Shown piece by piece: positions 6,117 through 6,267 of a stretch of 6,267 bases of DNA (positions are counted from its first letter, which is position 1; the number at the start of each line of letters is the position of its first letter). This DNA is from Syntrophomonadaceae bacterium (lineage in GTDB: Bacteria; Bacillota_D; Dethiobacteria; DTU022). The notes under the pieces are model-generated. The model was not told the DNA's origin. It made no database searches and saw nothing but the letters and a program-made list of their open reading frames with translations. The stretch spans positions 1-6,267 of the forward strand of contig PUNU01000117.1 of NCBI GenBank assembly GCA_003551865.1, given 5' to 3'. A program made the translations under genes and the position numbers.

Positions 6117-6267
6117 TTCGCACCGTGCCACCGCAGATCTTTACCTGGCCGCGGCGAATTTCACAGCTCCTGCCTGCGGGCATTCCTGTTCGCTGTAATT
6201 CTCAGTTCTGTGATAAGAAATCAAAAAGTCGCCAGCCCAGACGGACCGTTAATATCAATACTTAAAA
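6117..6267. other. Region upstream of the dpp promoter, no clear gene
   Basis: No complete gene is seen here. One minus-strand frame, the same as dppB, is open from just after a TAA near 6246 to a TAA at 6143-6141. It reads for about 34 codons (including ENYSEQECPQAGAVKFAAAR) without an ATG, then continues past the stop into the frame leading to dppB. It could be the tail of an upstream gene, a remnant of a mobile element or chance. A substrate-binding protein, often first in such operons, does not end here in any frame I could recognise. Confidence 0.4.

Noticed and set aside
1..6267. tRNA or rRNA genes, CRISPR arrays, transposase genes
   Set aside because: No cloverleaf, rRNA segment, regularly spaced repeat or transposase motif was seen on either strand.

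Overview
This window reads as one block of bacterial chromosome with every convincing gene on the minus strand. From right to left it holds a complete peptide-type ABC importer core (dppB, dppC, dppD, dppF), a cytoplasmic M20-family metallopeptidase, and the 5' part of a tRNA-dihydrouridine synthase gene (dus) cut by the left edge. GC content is around 50%. The strong AGGAGG-type ribosome sites, the GTG starts, a sigma-A style promoter and the DusB/NifR3-like Dus sequence suggest a Firmicute of the Clostridia (Desulfotomaculum/Syntrophomonas-like). That taxonomic call is inference.

Layout in transcription order (right to left): 6006-6267 is a leader/upstream region with a near-consensus promoter (TTGATC, 17 bp, TATAAT) at 6116-6088. 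dppB (GTG start at 6005, not the longer reading frame from 6131) overlaps dppC by 4 bp (GTGA). A 111-bp AT-rich gap follows, spanned by an unproven 49-codon reading frame with a hydrophobic segment. dppD and dppF are joined directly (TAA then ATG). After another 111-bp gap comes the M20 peptidase with a textbook Shine-Dalgarno. A 308-bp spacer with two GC-rich hairpins then separates this operon from dus, which probably forms its own unit.

How the genes work together: DppB and DppC form the membrane channel, and DppD and DppF are the paired ATPases. Both ATPases carry a C-terminal Cys quartet with identical spacing. The imported ligand is probably a di- or oligopeptide or an acylated amino acid, and the co-transcribed M20 enzyme, which has no signal peptide, could hydrolyse it in the cytoplasm. 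No substrate-binding protein gene lies in the window. Because the promoter sits directly before dppB, the binding protein must be encoded elsewhere or in a separate unit.

I did not find a clearly novel system. The points most worth a second look are the possible small membrane protein between dppC and dppD, the corrected dppB start with a leader RNA that could pair with its start codon, the missing binding protein, and short unexplained reading frames in both flanking spacers.
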